Source: a virus. From it: DNA of 27,876 nt. The stretch is taken from IMG/VR virus record IMGVR_UViG_3300024355_000262, positions 1-27,876 of that record; one strand, written 5' to 3'. Within the stretch, counting starts at the first letter, position 1, and the number at the start of each line of letters is the position of its first letter. Both the position numbers and the translations under genes were made by a program. The notes beneath the pieces were generated by a model. It was not told the origin of the DNA, did no database searches, and was given only the letters and a program-made list of their open reading frames with translations. Positions 21,967-27,876 of this stretch are shown here, one piece after another.

Positions 21967-24260
21967 GCAACGGTACAAAGGTTAAAAAGCGTGATGGTCG
22001 AATTGAATCTCTTGACCTAGATAAGATGCATTTGATGGTTGAGGAGGCATGTAGGGGTCTTGCGGGGGTCTCTGCGAGTCAAGTTGAGATGACTTCGGGT
22101 ATTCAGTTTTATGATGGAATTACTACCGCAGAAATTCAAGAAATCTTGATTCGTTCTGCATCGGATTTAATCGATTTGGAGCATCCTAACTATCAATATG
22201 TTGCTGCTCGTCTGCTTCTTTTTGCAGTCCGTAAGCAACTTTATGGAAAGATGAAAGAATTGCCTTCTCTTGAGCACCATATTTACAATTGTGTAAATCG
22301 AGAAGTATATGATAATGATATTTTTAACAAGTATTCAAAAGAAGAAATTGATAAAGTTGATTCATATATTGATCATGACCGCGACTATTTGTTCACTTAT
22401 GCAGGTCTACGTCAAGTCGTTGATAAGTACCTCGTGCAAGATAGAAGCGGTGGTGGAGTATATGAAACTCCGCAATTCATGTATATGATGATTGCTCTCA
22501 CTATCTTCGCAGAGTACCCAAAAGAAACTAGAATGTCATATGTTAAGAGGTATTATGACGCAATCTCCAAGCACAAAATCAACATCCCAACTCCCATCAT
22601 GGCAGGAGTGCGAACGCCACTTAGACAATTTGCTAGTTGTGTTCTTGTTGATGTTGATGACACCCTCGATTCTATCTTTAGCTCTGATATGGCTATTGGT
22701 AGATATGTTGCACAGAGGGCGGGAATCGGCATCAACGCTGGTAGGATCCGTGGCATCAACAGCAAAATCAGAGGGGGAGAAGTTCAACACACGGGTGTTG
22801 TACCATTTCTCAAGAAGTTTGAAGCAACTGTCAGATGTTGCACGCAGAATGGCATACGAGGTGGATCCGCGACAGTCCACTTCCCAATCTGGCACCAAGA
22901 AATAGAAGATATTCTTGTTCTTAAAAACAATAAGGGTACGGAGGATAATCGTGTTCGCAAACTTGATTACAGCATTCAAATCAGCAAACTCTTCTATGAG
23001 AGGTTCATTCAAGATGGTGAGATCACGCTTTTCTCCCCACATGATGTACCTGGACTTTATGATTGCTTTGGACTCGCTGGTTTTGATGAGCTCTACTGTG
23101 CATATGAAAAGGATTCGTCCATTCCGAAAAAAACTGTTAAAGCACAAGAACTCATTCTCAATCTCCTTAAAGAAAGAGCTGAGACGGGTAGGATCTATAT
23201 TATGAATATTGATCATTGCAACTCTCATTCTTCATTTAAAGATAAGGTGAATATGTCCAATCTCTGCCAAGAGATTACTCTTCCTACTGATCCAATTCAT
23301 CATATTGATGATAAGATGGGTGAGATTGCTCTTTGTATTCTTTCAGCTATCAATGTTGGAAAGGTAAAGTCTGATGAAGAACTTGAAGAACTTTGTGATC
23401 TTTCTGTTCGTGGTTTGGATGAGTTGATTGACTATCAAAAGTACCCCGTAGAGGCGGCAGAAATCGCCACCAAGGCGCGTCGTTCTCTTGGTATAGGGTT
23501 TATTGGTCTTGCACACTATTTGGCAAAACTTGGATTCGATTATGATTCTCAGGAAGCATGGGATGCTGTTCATGGTTTGTCAGAATCTTTCCAGTATTAC
23601 CTTTTGAAGTCATCAAACCAACTTGCTAAAGAAAAGGGTTATTGTGAATATTTTGGACGCACCAAGTATGCAGATGGCATTCTTCCAATCGACACTTATA
23701 AAAAAGATGTAGACGAAATTTCATCCATAAACCTTCAGCATGATTGGGAAAATCTTAGAGCATCTATCTTGGAACACGGTCTCAGGCACTCAACACTGTC
23801 CGCACAAATGCCATCGGAGAGCAGTTCCGTTGTGTCAAACGCAACAAATGGAATCGAACCACCTCGCGGATTCTTGTCCGTTAAGAAAAGTAAAAAGGGA
23901 CCACTCAAACAAATTGTTCCACAATATCATGCTCTTAAGAATAACTATACGCTTCTTTGGGATATGGAGTCCAATCGTGGTTATATTAATGTTGTTGCTG
24001 TGATGCAAAAATTCTTTGATCAGGCAATTTCTGGAAACTGGAGTTACAATCCAGAGAACTATGATGACAATGAAGTTCCAGTTTCTGTAATGGCAAATGA
24101 CTTTTTGACTACATACAAGTACGGGTGGAAAACTTCTTACTATCAAAATACTTATGATATTAAGACTGATGAAGTAGTAGAAGAAAAACCCAATCTTCAA
24201 GATTTGCTAAGTGAGTTAAGTACAGTAGAGGAGGGAGAGTGTGAATCCTGTGCAGTTTAA
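21963..24260 (+). CDS. nrdA: ribonucleotide reductase class Ia large subunit (NrdA)
   Basis: Large catalytic subunit of aerobic ribonucleotide reductase, 765 aa (T4 NrdA 754). It reduces ribonucleoside diphosphates to deoxy forms using a radical from NrdB. An N-terminal ATP-cone-like part is seen (KVKKRDGRIESLDLDKMH, about 6-23), then RQFASCVLVDVDDTLDSI (about 222-239) with an active-site Cys, MSNLCQEITLP (about 428-438) with the radical-site Cys, and SAQMPSESSS near 617. The C-terminus GECESCAV holds the re-reducing Cys pair. The gene is intact, with no intron. Its 3' end overlaps the nrdB GTG start by 20 bases. Confidence 0.96.
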   Translation: MSNGTKVKKRDGRIESLDLDKMHLMVEEACRGLAGVSASQVEMTSGIQFYDGITTAEIQEILIRSASDLIDLEHPNYQYVAARLLLFAVRKQLYGKMKELPSLEHHIYNCVNREVYDNDIFNKYSKEEIDKVDSYIDHDRDYLFTYAGLRQVVDKYLVQDRSGGGVYETPQFMYMMIALTIFAEYPKETRMSYVKRYYDAISKHKINIPTPIMAGVRTPLRQFASCVLVDVDDTLDSIFSSDMAIGRYVAQRAGIGINAGRIRGINSKIRGGEVQHTGVVPFLKKFEATVRCCTQNGIRGGSATVHFPIWHQEIEDILVLKNNKGTEDNRVRKLDYSIQISKLFYERFIQDGEITLFSPHDVPGLYDCFGLAGFDELYCAYEKDSSIPKKTVKAQELILNLLKERAETGRIYIMNIDHCNSHSSFKDKVNMSNLCQEITLPTDPIHHIDDKMGEIALCILSAINVGKVKSDEELEELCDLSVRGLDELIDYQKYPVEAAEIATKARRSLGIGFIGLAHYLAKLGFDYDSQEAWDAVHGLSESFQYYLLKSSNQLAKEKGYCEYFGRTKYADGILPIDTYKKDVDEISSINLQHDWENLRASILEHGLRHSTLSAQMPSESSSVVSNATNGIEPPRGFLSVKKSKKGPLKQIVPQYHALKNNYTLLWDMESNRGYINVVAVMQKFFDQAISGNWSYNPENYDDNEVPVSVMANDFLTTYKYGWKTSYYQNTYDIKTDEVVEEKPNLQDLLSELSTVEEGECESCAV

Positions 24261-25428
24261 AATTTCTTCAACCGAAGAAACCACCGAAATTAAAGGAATG
24301 ACCGTTTTTAATACTGAAAAAGTAGATACCAAGAAGCAACCAATGTTTTTTGGTAAACCTCTTGGGATTCAGAGATATGACTCATACAAGTATCCCATCT
24401 TTGACAAATTAACTACTCAGCAACTTGGATACTTCTGGAGACCCGAAGAGGTATCTCTCCAAAAAGATCGTGGAGATTATCAAACACTTCGTCCCGAACA
24501 AAAGCATATCTATACTTCTAATCTGAAGTATCAGATTATGCTTGACTCTGTTCAGGGTCGTGGTCCTGGTATGGCATTCATTCCTTACTGCTCACTACCT
24601 GAATTGGAAGCATGTATGGAAGTATGGGGATTTATGGAAATGATTCATAGTCGTTCATACACTTATATTATTAAAAACATTTATTCAGACCCATCTGAAG
24701 TTTTTGATACTATTATTGGCGATGAGCGTATTCTGGAACGCGCTAAGACCGTTACAAAATCATATGATGATTTCATTCAATCAGCCCAAACTTATGGTAC
24801 ATCCAATGCTTGGATGCATAATCTTGAAGGAGTCTCATACGCAAAGGAAACAATCAATGATGTTAAACGAAAACTCTATAGAGCAGTCGCAAATGTTAAT
24901 ATTCTTGAGGGTATTCGCTTCTACGTTAGTTTTGCTTGTAGTTTCGCCTTTGGTGAACTTAAGCTTATGGAGGGATCAGCTAAGATTATCTCTCTCATCG
25001 CAAGAGACGAAAATCAACATCTAGCACTTACTCAAAACATTCTGAATAAGTGGAGAGATGGTGATGATCCTGAAATGCAAAAGATTATGAAAGAAGAGGA
25101 AGAATGGACTTATAAGATGTTTGATCGTGCTGTTAATGAAGAAAAGCGTTGGGCAGACTATCTGTTCAAAGATGGCAGTATGATTGGACTCAATGATAAA
25201 CTTCTTCAGCAATATGTAGAGTGGATTGCAAATAGAAGACTTAAAGCAATTGGATTAAAACCCCAATACGATATTTCAGCAAACAACAACCCACTTCCTT
25301 GGACACAGCACTGGATTTCTTCTAAAGGTCTCCAGGTTGCTCCCCAGGAAACGGAAGTAGAATCATATGTAGTTGGTGGAATCAAACAAGATGTTACCAA
25401 AAATACTTTCTCAGGATTCAAACTATGA
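24241..25428 (+). CDS. nrdB: ribonucleotide reductase class Ia small subunit (NrdB)
   Basis: Radical-generating small subunit, 395 aa from GTG 24241 (T4 NrdB 388). The helical di-metal core is visible: EACMEVWGFMEMIHSRSYTYI (about 121-141) and ARDENQHLAL (about 257-266) supply Glu/His ligands. The C-terminal tail ending TFSGFKL probably binds NrdA. Start choice: GAGGAGGG at 24228-24235 sits five bases before GTG 24241, so translation within the end of nrdA is likely. The alternative ATG 24298 would give 376 aa beginning MTVFNTEKVD and lines up better with relatives I remember, but its AAAGGA is too close to the ATG. A 48-aa gene overlaps the end. Confidence 0.95.
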   Translation: MNPVQFKISSTEETTEIKGMTVFNTEKVDTKKQPMFFGKPLGIQRYDSYKYPIFDKLTTQQLGYFWRPEEVSLQKDRGDYQTLRPEQKHIYTSNLKYQIMLDSVQGRGPGMAFIPYCSLPELEACMEVWGFMEMIHSRSYTYIIKNIYSDPSEVFDTIIGDERILERAKTVTKSYDDFIQSAQTYGTSNAWMHNLEGVSYAKETINDVKRKLYRAVANVNILEGIRFYVSFACSFAFGELKLMEGSAKIISLIARDENQHLALTQNILNKWRDGDDPEMQKIMKEEEEWTYKMFDRAVNEEKRWADYLFKDGSMIGLNDKLLQQYVEWIANRRLKAIGLKPQYDISANNNPLPWTQHWISSKGLQVAPQETEVESYVVGGIKQDVTKNTFSGFKL

Positions 25429-25537
25429 TGAATGGTGTGAACAGGAAATTCTGAACGCATACAAAGAAGCGGCAGAATGTGATGAGTTTATGTTTGGAGA
25501 TTATGACTTTTGTAAAGAATGGTTAAATGATATCTGA
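25391..25537 (+). CDS. 48-aa acidic protein overlapping nrdB end
   Basis: ATG 25391 lies 38 bases inside nrdB in another frame, and the gene ends at TGA 25537. The 48-residue product starts MLPKILSQDSNYDEWCEQEI and is acidic, helical and has three Cys (near 16, 30 and 41). The stretch after the nrdB stop has no other use and keeps an open frame, which supports it. Cysteines next to ribonucleotide reductase genes raise the idea of a redox partner, but there is no CxxC motif. Function unknown. Confidence 0.55.
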   Translation: MLPKILSQDSNYDEWCEQEILNAYKEAAECDEFMFGDYDFCKEWLNDI

Positions 25538-25542
25538 TAGAT

Positions 25543-25567
25543 AGGGGAGGTCACACTCCTCTTTTTT
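25543..25567 (+). terminator. intrinsic terminator directly before next start codon
   Basis: AGGGGAG (25543-25549) pairs with CTCCTCT (25556-25562; one G-U), 6-nt loop, then six T. The next ATG (25568) follows the T-run without any spacer. Confidence 0.78.
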
Positions 25568-25729
25568 ATGCCAAAAAATCAAATAAACAAAGACGAACTT
25601 AAAGTTCGTGTTTTAAAATTAAAAGATAAATTACACAAAGATCATATTCGACCAGAAATGGATATGAAAGGACTTGCTCATAAATATCTGAATGAGGTTT
25701 TAGATATTATTGATGAGTATAGATATTGA
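25568..25729 (+). CDS. small basic protein (53 aa)
   Basis: 53 residues from ATG 25568, starting MPKNQINKDELKVRVLKLKDKLH. Predicted two helices; the second, with AHKYLNEVLDIIDEY, is similar to small proteins I know in cyanophages beside nrd genes. The ATG touches the terminator T-run, so the only Shine-Dalgarno-like sequence is locked in the terminator stem. The gene overlaps the GIY-YIG gene by 17 bases. Function unknown. Confidence 0.65.
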   Translation: MPKNQINKDELKVRVLKLKDKLHKDHIRPEMDMKGLAHKYLNEVLDIIDEYRY

Positions 25730-26156
25730 CTATGATAATCCTTGGATCTATAATGGGAATCCTTTCACAAGTGAAGATATCGGAGACCATTATGGATTTG
25801 TTTATTTGATTGAAAATAAACTAAACGGTAAGAGATATATTGGTAGAAAATACCTTTGGCAATTTAGAACACCAAAAGGTAAAAAACGAAAAGTAAAATC
25901 AGAATCTAATTGGAAAGAATACTATGGGTCTTGTCCGGAACTTAAAGAAGACATTGACAAATTGGGCAGAGAAAATTTTAGTCGAACTATCTTATCATTA
26001 CATAAAACAAAGGGCAAAACAAACTTCGAAGAAACGAGACAGTTATTCGTCAACGGAGTTCTCACAGAATCACTTGACAACGGAACACCCGCCTACTACA
26101 ATAGCAACATCCTCAACAGGTACTTCCGAAAAGATTATTATGGAAACTCAGATTGA
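25713..26156 (+). CDS. GIY-YIG family nuclease-like protein (147 aa)
   Basis: 147 residues from ATG 25713. The GIY-YIG motif reads GFVYLIENKLNGKRYIGRKY (about 29-48): G-F-V-Y and R-Y-I-G replace the canonical GIY and YIG, with R-K following. ESNWKEYYGSCPELKEDI (about 66-83) matches the next conserved block with its Tyr and Ser. A Glu in the helix ETRQLF (about 114-119) could be the metal ligand. The domain nearly fills the protein; no DNA-binding tail of homing enzymes is seen, and relatives are conserved in cyanophages. It is more likely a resident phage nuclease than a free mobile element. The in-frame TTG 25710 is less likely as a start. Confidence 0.8.
   Translation: MSIDIDYDNPWIYNGNPFTSEDIGDHYGFVYLIENKLNGKRYIGRKYLWQFRTPKGKKRKVKSESNWKEYYGSCPELKEDIDKLGRENFSRTILSLHKTKGKTNFEETRQLFVNGVLTESLDNGTPAYYNSNILNRYFRKDYYGNSD
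26074..26102 (+). promoter_or_regulatory. sigma70-type promoter inside GIY-YIG gene
   Basis: TTGACA (26074-26079), 17 bp, TACAAT (26097-26102), 38 bases before ATG 26140. Near-consensus, but in coding sequence. Confidence 0.5.
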
Positions 26157-26361
26157 ACCAGTTCCTTATGTGAGGAATTGGTCTATTGATCGGATTCGTC
26201 ACCTTGCAGATCATGGTGGAATGGAGGATCAACTTAATGCTCTTGCAATTGCTTCCGAATTTGATGAGTGGATTAATATCCCAGAAGGAATGCAAGAACT
26301 GAATTATCTTTGTTTGGAGGATGATGATTGGACAGATGAGCAAGAAGTTGATGTTCGGTAA
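26140..26361 (+). CDS. small acidic protein (73 aa)
   Basis: ATG 26140 in another frame, 17 bases inside the GIY-YIG gene, in the SD-less context TTATTATGGAA. The 73-residue product, beginning METQIEPVPYVRNWSIDRIRHLAD, is acidic and probably helical, with an acidic tail (LCLEDDDWTDEQEVDV). No family recognised. The longer upstream frame (from 25924) only overlaps the nuclease and is not supported. Confidence 0.65.
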   Translation: METQIEPVPYVRNWSIDRIRHLADHGGMEDQLNALAIASEFDEWINIPEGMQELNYLCLEDDDWTDEQEVDVR

Positions 26362-26370
26362 TCCAACCAA

Positions 26371-26399
26371 TTGACAAAATCTAAATAAAAACTTATAAT
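26371..26399 (+). promoter_or_regulatory. consensus sigma70-type promoter
   Basis: Perfect TTGACA (26371-26376), 17 bp, perfect TATAAT (26394-26399). A CTAAATA late-type motif (26381-26387) lies in the spacer. The start would be near 26406, exactly where a terminator hairpin begins. Confidence 0.85.
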
Positions 26400-26405
26400 G
26401 TTAAT

Positions 26406-26427
26406 AACCCACCATAAGGTGGGTTTT
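26406..26427 (+). terminator. terminator-like hairpin at expected transcription start
   Basis: AACCCACC (26406-26413), loop ATAA, GGTGGGTT (26418-26425), perfect 8 bp, then TT (T-run 26424-26427). It can end the upstream operon, or be the 5' hairpin of the RNA from the promoter at 26371. A second TATAAT follows at 26430-26435 without a good -35. Confidence 0.75.
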
Positions 26428-26458
26428 CTTATAATGAGACTTTGAGTGACATTTAGAG

Positions 26459-26506
26459 CCGTGGAAAGTGCCCTTTGAGAAAAGGGTGTACCCCCTTTCT
26501 ATACGG
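26459..26506 (+). ncRNA. candidate structured RNA in lysozyme leader
   Basis: The 48 bases fold by eye as CCGT/ACGG (26459-26462/26503-26506), GAAAG/CTTTC (26464-26468/26495-26499), and an apical CCCTTT/AAAGGG stem (26471-26476/26481-26486) closed by a GAGA (GNRA) tetraloop, with an asymmetric internal loop TG versus TGTACCCC. It lies 23 bases before the lysozyme-like start, downstream of the promoter at 26371. Nothing coding is seen in this 167-base gap. It may be a leader regulator or a stable RNA. Confidence 0.4.
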
Positions 26507-26528
26507 ATGTAGAGTTCAATTAATTTTA

Positions 26529-27182
26529 ATGCTTAACTTCTTTACTGTAGCCGTTCCCCTTATGGCAATGGTTACAACCAATACGGCATCACTGCCTTTC
26601 TCTAGTTATAAACTGCAAGGTCCGCCTCCCCCAGTGGAAGAAAAACCTTACTCAATTATTAAAGAGTTTGAACCAGAGACGACAGCAATCCGCGAGGTTG
26701 CACCAATAAAGCCAAAAGAGAAAAGGCTAATTTGTAAAGGGTGTAATGAATATGAGAATGCTACCTTGGATTTTTTCCAGGATCGTGGTATTAAAGACAG
26801 AAACGCCCTTGCTACCATTATGGGCAATATCCGTCAGGAATCAACTTTTATTCCTAACATTTGCGAAGGTGGTAGCAGAACCAGTTGGCATAACTGCGGT
26901 CGCGGTTATGGACTGATTCAATGGACATCTGCCGACAGATATTATGGATTGGGTGATTTTGCTAAGAGGTATGGTGGTTCTCCATCATCACTTCACACGC
27001 AACTTCGTTATCTAATGACTGAGGTTCAATGGCAACGAATTGAAGACAGGATGAAAACTCCTGGCAAGTCTATCAATCGTTACATGGACTATGCGTATAG
27101 TTGGATTGGTTGGGGGCATCATGGTGCCCGCACTTCGTATGCTCATGAGTATGCTTCCAAACTGATCACGGTAGAAGTTTGA
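26529..27182 (+). CDS. secreted phage lysozyme-like peptidoglycan hydrolase
   Basis: 217 residues from ATG 26529. The N-terminal stretch MLNFFTVAVPLMAMVTTNTAS looks like a signal peptide or anchor. A Pro/Glu-rich linker (about 30-65) and a C-x-x-C pair (LICKGC, about 67-72) follow. The catalytic domain resembles phage tail lysozymes: IMGNIRQESTFIPN (97-110) with Glu 104 as probable catalytic acid, CGRGYGLIQWTSADR (about 122-136), and a C-terminal YSWIGWGHHGART. The substrate would be host cell-wall glycan, for lysis or for tail penetration. The in-frame TTG at 26475 lies in the structured leader and is rejected. There is no Shine-Dalgarno before the ATG, so translation may depend on the leader structure. 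Confidence 0.82.
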   Translation: MLNFFTVAVPLMAMVTTNTASLPFSSYKLQGPPPPVEEKPYSIIKEFEPETTAIREVAPIKPKEKRLICKGCNEYENATLDFFQDRGIKDRNALATIMGNIRQESTFIPNICEGGSRTSWHNCGRGYGLIQWTSADRYYGLGDFAKRYGGSPSSLHTQLRYLMTEVQWQRIEDRMKTPGKSINRYMDYAYSWIGWGHHGARTSYAHEYASKLITVEV

Positions 27183-27214
27183 TACAATAAAATATAGAAT
27201 ATGACAACTGAATA

Positions 27215-27221
27215 ATAAATA
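27215..27221 (+). promoter_or_regulatory. late-promoter-like motif ATAAATA
   Basis: ATAAATA ends at the first base of the next terminator hairpin, so a late transcript would begin inside the hairpin's 5' arm. Confidence 0.5.
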
Positions 27222-27251
27222 GAGGAGAGTGGTTGCTACTCCTCTTTTTTT
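27221..27251 (+). terminator. intrinsic terminator directly before next start codon
   Basis: AGAGGAG (27221-27227) / CTCCTCT (27239-27245), 11-nt loop, then seven T; ATG 27252 follows at once, as at 25568. Confidence 0.8.
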
Positions 27252-27650
27252 ATGTTCAATTTTAACTTCGGAAAAAAGAAACCAGATAAGAAGCAGATAC
27301 TCCTTATAAGCGTCATACTCAGTGCTATCGTAGCAACCCTCTCCCAATGCACTGGAGCGCCTCAGGAGCGTCTCTGGGACCTTCTAGACGAGGTTCAGAG
27401 GACTCTGTTCCCAGGCACCATAATCAACGATGTACTGCTTCAGGATCCTGGTGTAGTGGATAGAAGGGTTGAGCGTGATGTGGATAAAGCGATTCGTGAC
27501 TATGAACGCTTGACAAGAGACTCAGATCCACCTAGAGTACCTTTGCCACGGTTGATCGAGAAAGCTCCAGATAACTCTGAAGCTCAAAAATTATTAGGAG
27601 GTGAAATGAGGTTATGTGCTCCATGGGTTGACACCTGCCCTAAGGAGTGA
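27252..27650 (+). CDS. membrane-anchored or lipoprotein-like small protein (132 aa)
   Basis: 132 residues starting MFNFNFGKKKPDKKQ, then a hydrophobic helix ILLISVILSAIVATLSQC (about 16-33). L-S-Q-C is close to a lipobox but has Gln at -1, so lipid attachment is uncertain; otherwise it is a single membrane anchor. The remaining 100 residues are charged, helical and probably periplasmic, ending with a Cys pair (LCAPWVDTC). I recall similar proteins with the same N-terminus in cyanophages, unnamed. Next to a secreted lysozyme-like gene, a lysis or spanin-like role is possible but unproven. The ATG touches the terminator T-run. Confidence 0.72.
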   Translation: MFNFNFGKKKPDKKQILLISVILSAIVATLSQCTGAPQERLWDLLDEVQRTLFPGTIINDVLLQDPGVVDRRVERDVDKAIRDYERLTRDSDPPRVPLPRLIEKAPDNSEAQKLLGGEMRLCAPWVDTCPKE

Positions 27651-27656
27651 TACAAT
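27628..27656 (+). promoter_or_regulatory. sigma70-type promoter for tRNA cluster
   Basis: TTGACA (27628-27633), 17 bp, TACAAT (27651-27656), 16 bases before tRNA-Arg. The -35 and spacer lie in the last codons of the upstream gene. Confidence 0.78.
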
Positions 27657-27672
27657 ATACAGGTAAACAAAT

Positions 27673-27746
27673 GACTCAGTAGCTCAGTTGGATAGAGCAT
27701 CTGCCTTCTAAGCAGTTGGTCGGGGGTTCAAGTCCCTCCTGAGTCG
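27673..27746 (+). tRNA. tRNA-Arg (UCU)
   Basis: Acceptor GACTCAG pairs perfectly with CTGAGTC. The D arm has AGCTCAGTTGGATAGAGC, the anticodon loop CTTCTAA gives anticodon TCT, and the T arm is GGGGGTTCAAGTCCCTC. The discriminator is G; the CCA end is not encoded. It reads AGA/AGG codons, frequent in this AT-rich genome and rarer in GC-rich hosts. Confidence 0.95.
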
Positions 27747-27842
27747 TTGCTACTTGCGCTGGAAAGATAAACCAGAATGCCGTAGCAAGATAGAGGGTAA
27801 GCCTCTGTTATATCCTTGAGGTATATTACGCTTACTCCATCT
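27747..27842 (+). ncRNA. structured spacer RNA within tRNA cluster
   Basis: The 96 bases between two tRNAs contain strong pairings. TTGCTAC (27747-27753) pairs with GTAGCAA (27782-27788), enclosing CTGG/CCAG. Then GTAAG (27797-27801) can pair with CTTAC (27831-27835), enclosing CCTC/GAGG, and AGAT/ATCT extends the base. It is not a recognisable tRNA. T4 has stable non-tRNA species (RNA C and D) in its tRNA cluster, which is a possible parallel. Confidence 0.4.
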
Positions 27843-27843
27843 A

Positions 27844-27876
27844 GTCGATGTGGCGGAATTGGTATACGCGCTGGGT
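27844..27876 (+). tRNA. tRNA-Leu, 3' truncated by window end
   Basis: GTCGATG (acceptor) followed by TGGCGGAATTGGTATACGCG matches the 5' half and D arm of leucine tRNAs (TGGCGGAATTGGTAGACGC type). The anticodon lies beyond the window, so the isotype rests on the D-arm pattern only. Confidence 0.7.

Noticed and set aside
22536-23228. Antisense frame (230 codons) within nrdA
   Set aside because: Shadow of the conserved NrdA coding sequence; no independent motif.
25713-26156. Free-standing homing endonuclease (Seg-like mobile element)
   Set aside because: There is no DNA-binding tail, it is coupled by overlaps to neighbours on both sides, and relatives appear resident in cyanophages; no interrupted gene is nearby.
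26490-26520. Resemblance of ATACGGATGTAG to the GACGGAAGUAGG end of glutamine-type (glnA/downstream-peptide) riboswitches found in marine phages
   Set aside because: The matching upstream CGUU...CCC element and pseudoknot partner are not visible; the local stems differ. Kept only as an unnamed structured RNA.
1-27876. CRISPR arrays, insertion sequences, integrase or attachment sites, rRNA
   Set aside because: No regularly spaced direct repeats, transposase or integrase motifs, or rRNA segments were seen in the window.

Overview
This window comes from a T4-like myovirus (Straboviridae-type core genes). The gene set and order are those of marine cyanophages of Synechococcus/Prochlorococcus or closely related pelagic T4-like phages. 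Reasons: nearly all genes are on the plus strand and joined by ATGA/TAATG overlaps; a CobT-like VWA protein and a CobS-like AAA+ ATPase sit together; the T4 replication core is present (gp45, gp44, gp62, RegA, gp43, UvsX, gp41, gp61); Hsp20, a MazG-like pyrophosphohydrolase and NrdA/NrdB are present; and T4-type late promoter motifs (TATAAATA and variants) lie in front of virion genes. No photosystem gene is visible, so the host assignment is inference.

Layout. 1-2754: CobT-like (5' truncated by the window), a small unknown protein, and CobS-like. 2775-7554: unknown protein, sliding clamp gp45, unknown MNIF-type protein, clamp loader gp44, an AT-rich nuclease-like gene plus a Dam-type methyltransferase placed between the two clamp-loader genes, then gp62 and RegA. 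7555-8430: Hsp20, a small protein starting MKSF, and promoter/terminator elements. 8431-14550: two small paralogous proteins, DNA polymerase gp43, a 43-aa protein, UvsX, helicase gp41, a MazG-like protein and a 61-aa protein. 14551-20830: a late virion module with an acidic-pro/basic-core protein, tRNA-Ala(UGC), a nucleotidyltransferase-like protein with a capsid-targeting N-terminus, a second large basic protein with protease-type sites, small proteins, a beta-rich structural protein, and a membrane/coiled-coil protein. 20831-26361: early module with primase gp61, NrdA, NrdB and small proteins including a GIY-YIG nuclease. 26362-27876: a strong promoter fused to a hairpin, a possible structured RNA, a secreted phage lysozyme-like protein, a membrane-anchored small protein, and a tRNA cluster (Arg-UCU, a structured spacer, the start of a tRNA-Leu).

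How it works together. The replication genes make a complete replisome except ligase, the UvsW/Dda helicases and the gp59 loader, which are not in this window. NrdAB and MazG shape the nucleotide pool. RegA probably represses translation of replication mRNAs, several of which lack a Shine-Dalgarno sequence and share an AUUAUG start context. The late module encodes proteins that look like substrates of the T4 gp21-type prohead protease (L-x-E cleavage sites). The most interesting features are: (1) a set of proteins predicted to be packaged in and processed inside the prohead, including a nucleotidyltransferase; (2) a nuclease-like/Dam gene pair inserted inside the clamp-loader operon; (3) repeated fusion of promoters with terminator-like hairpins; (4) two candidate structured RNAs.
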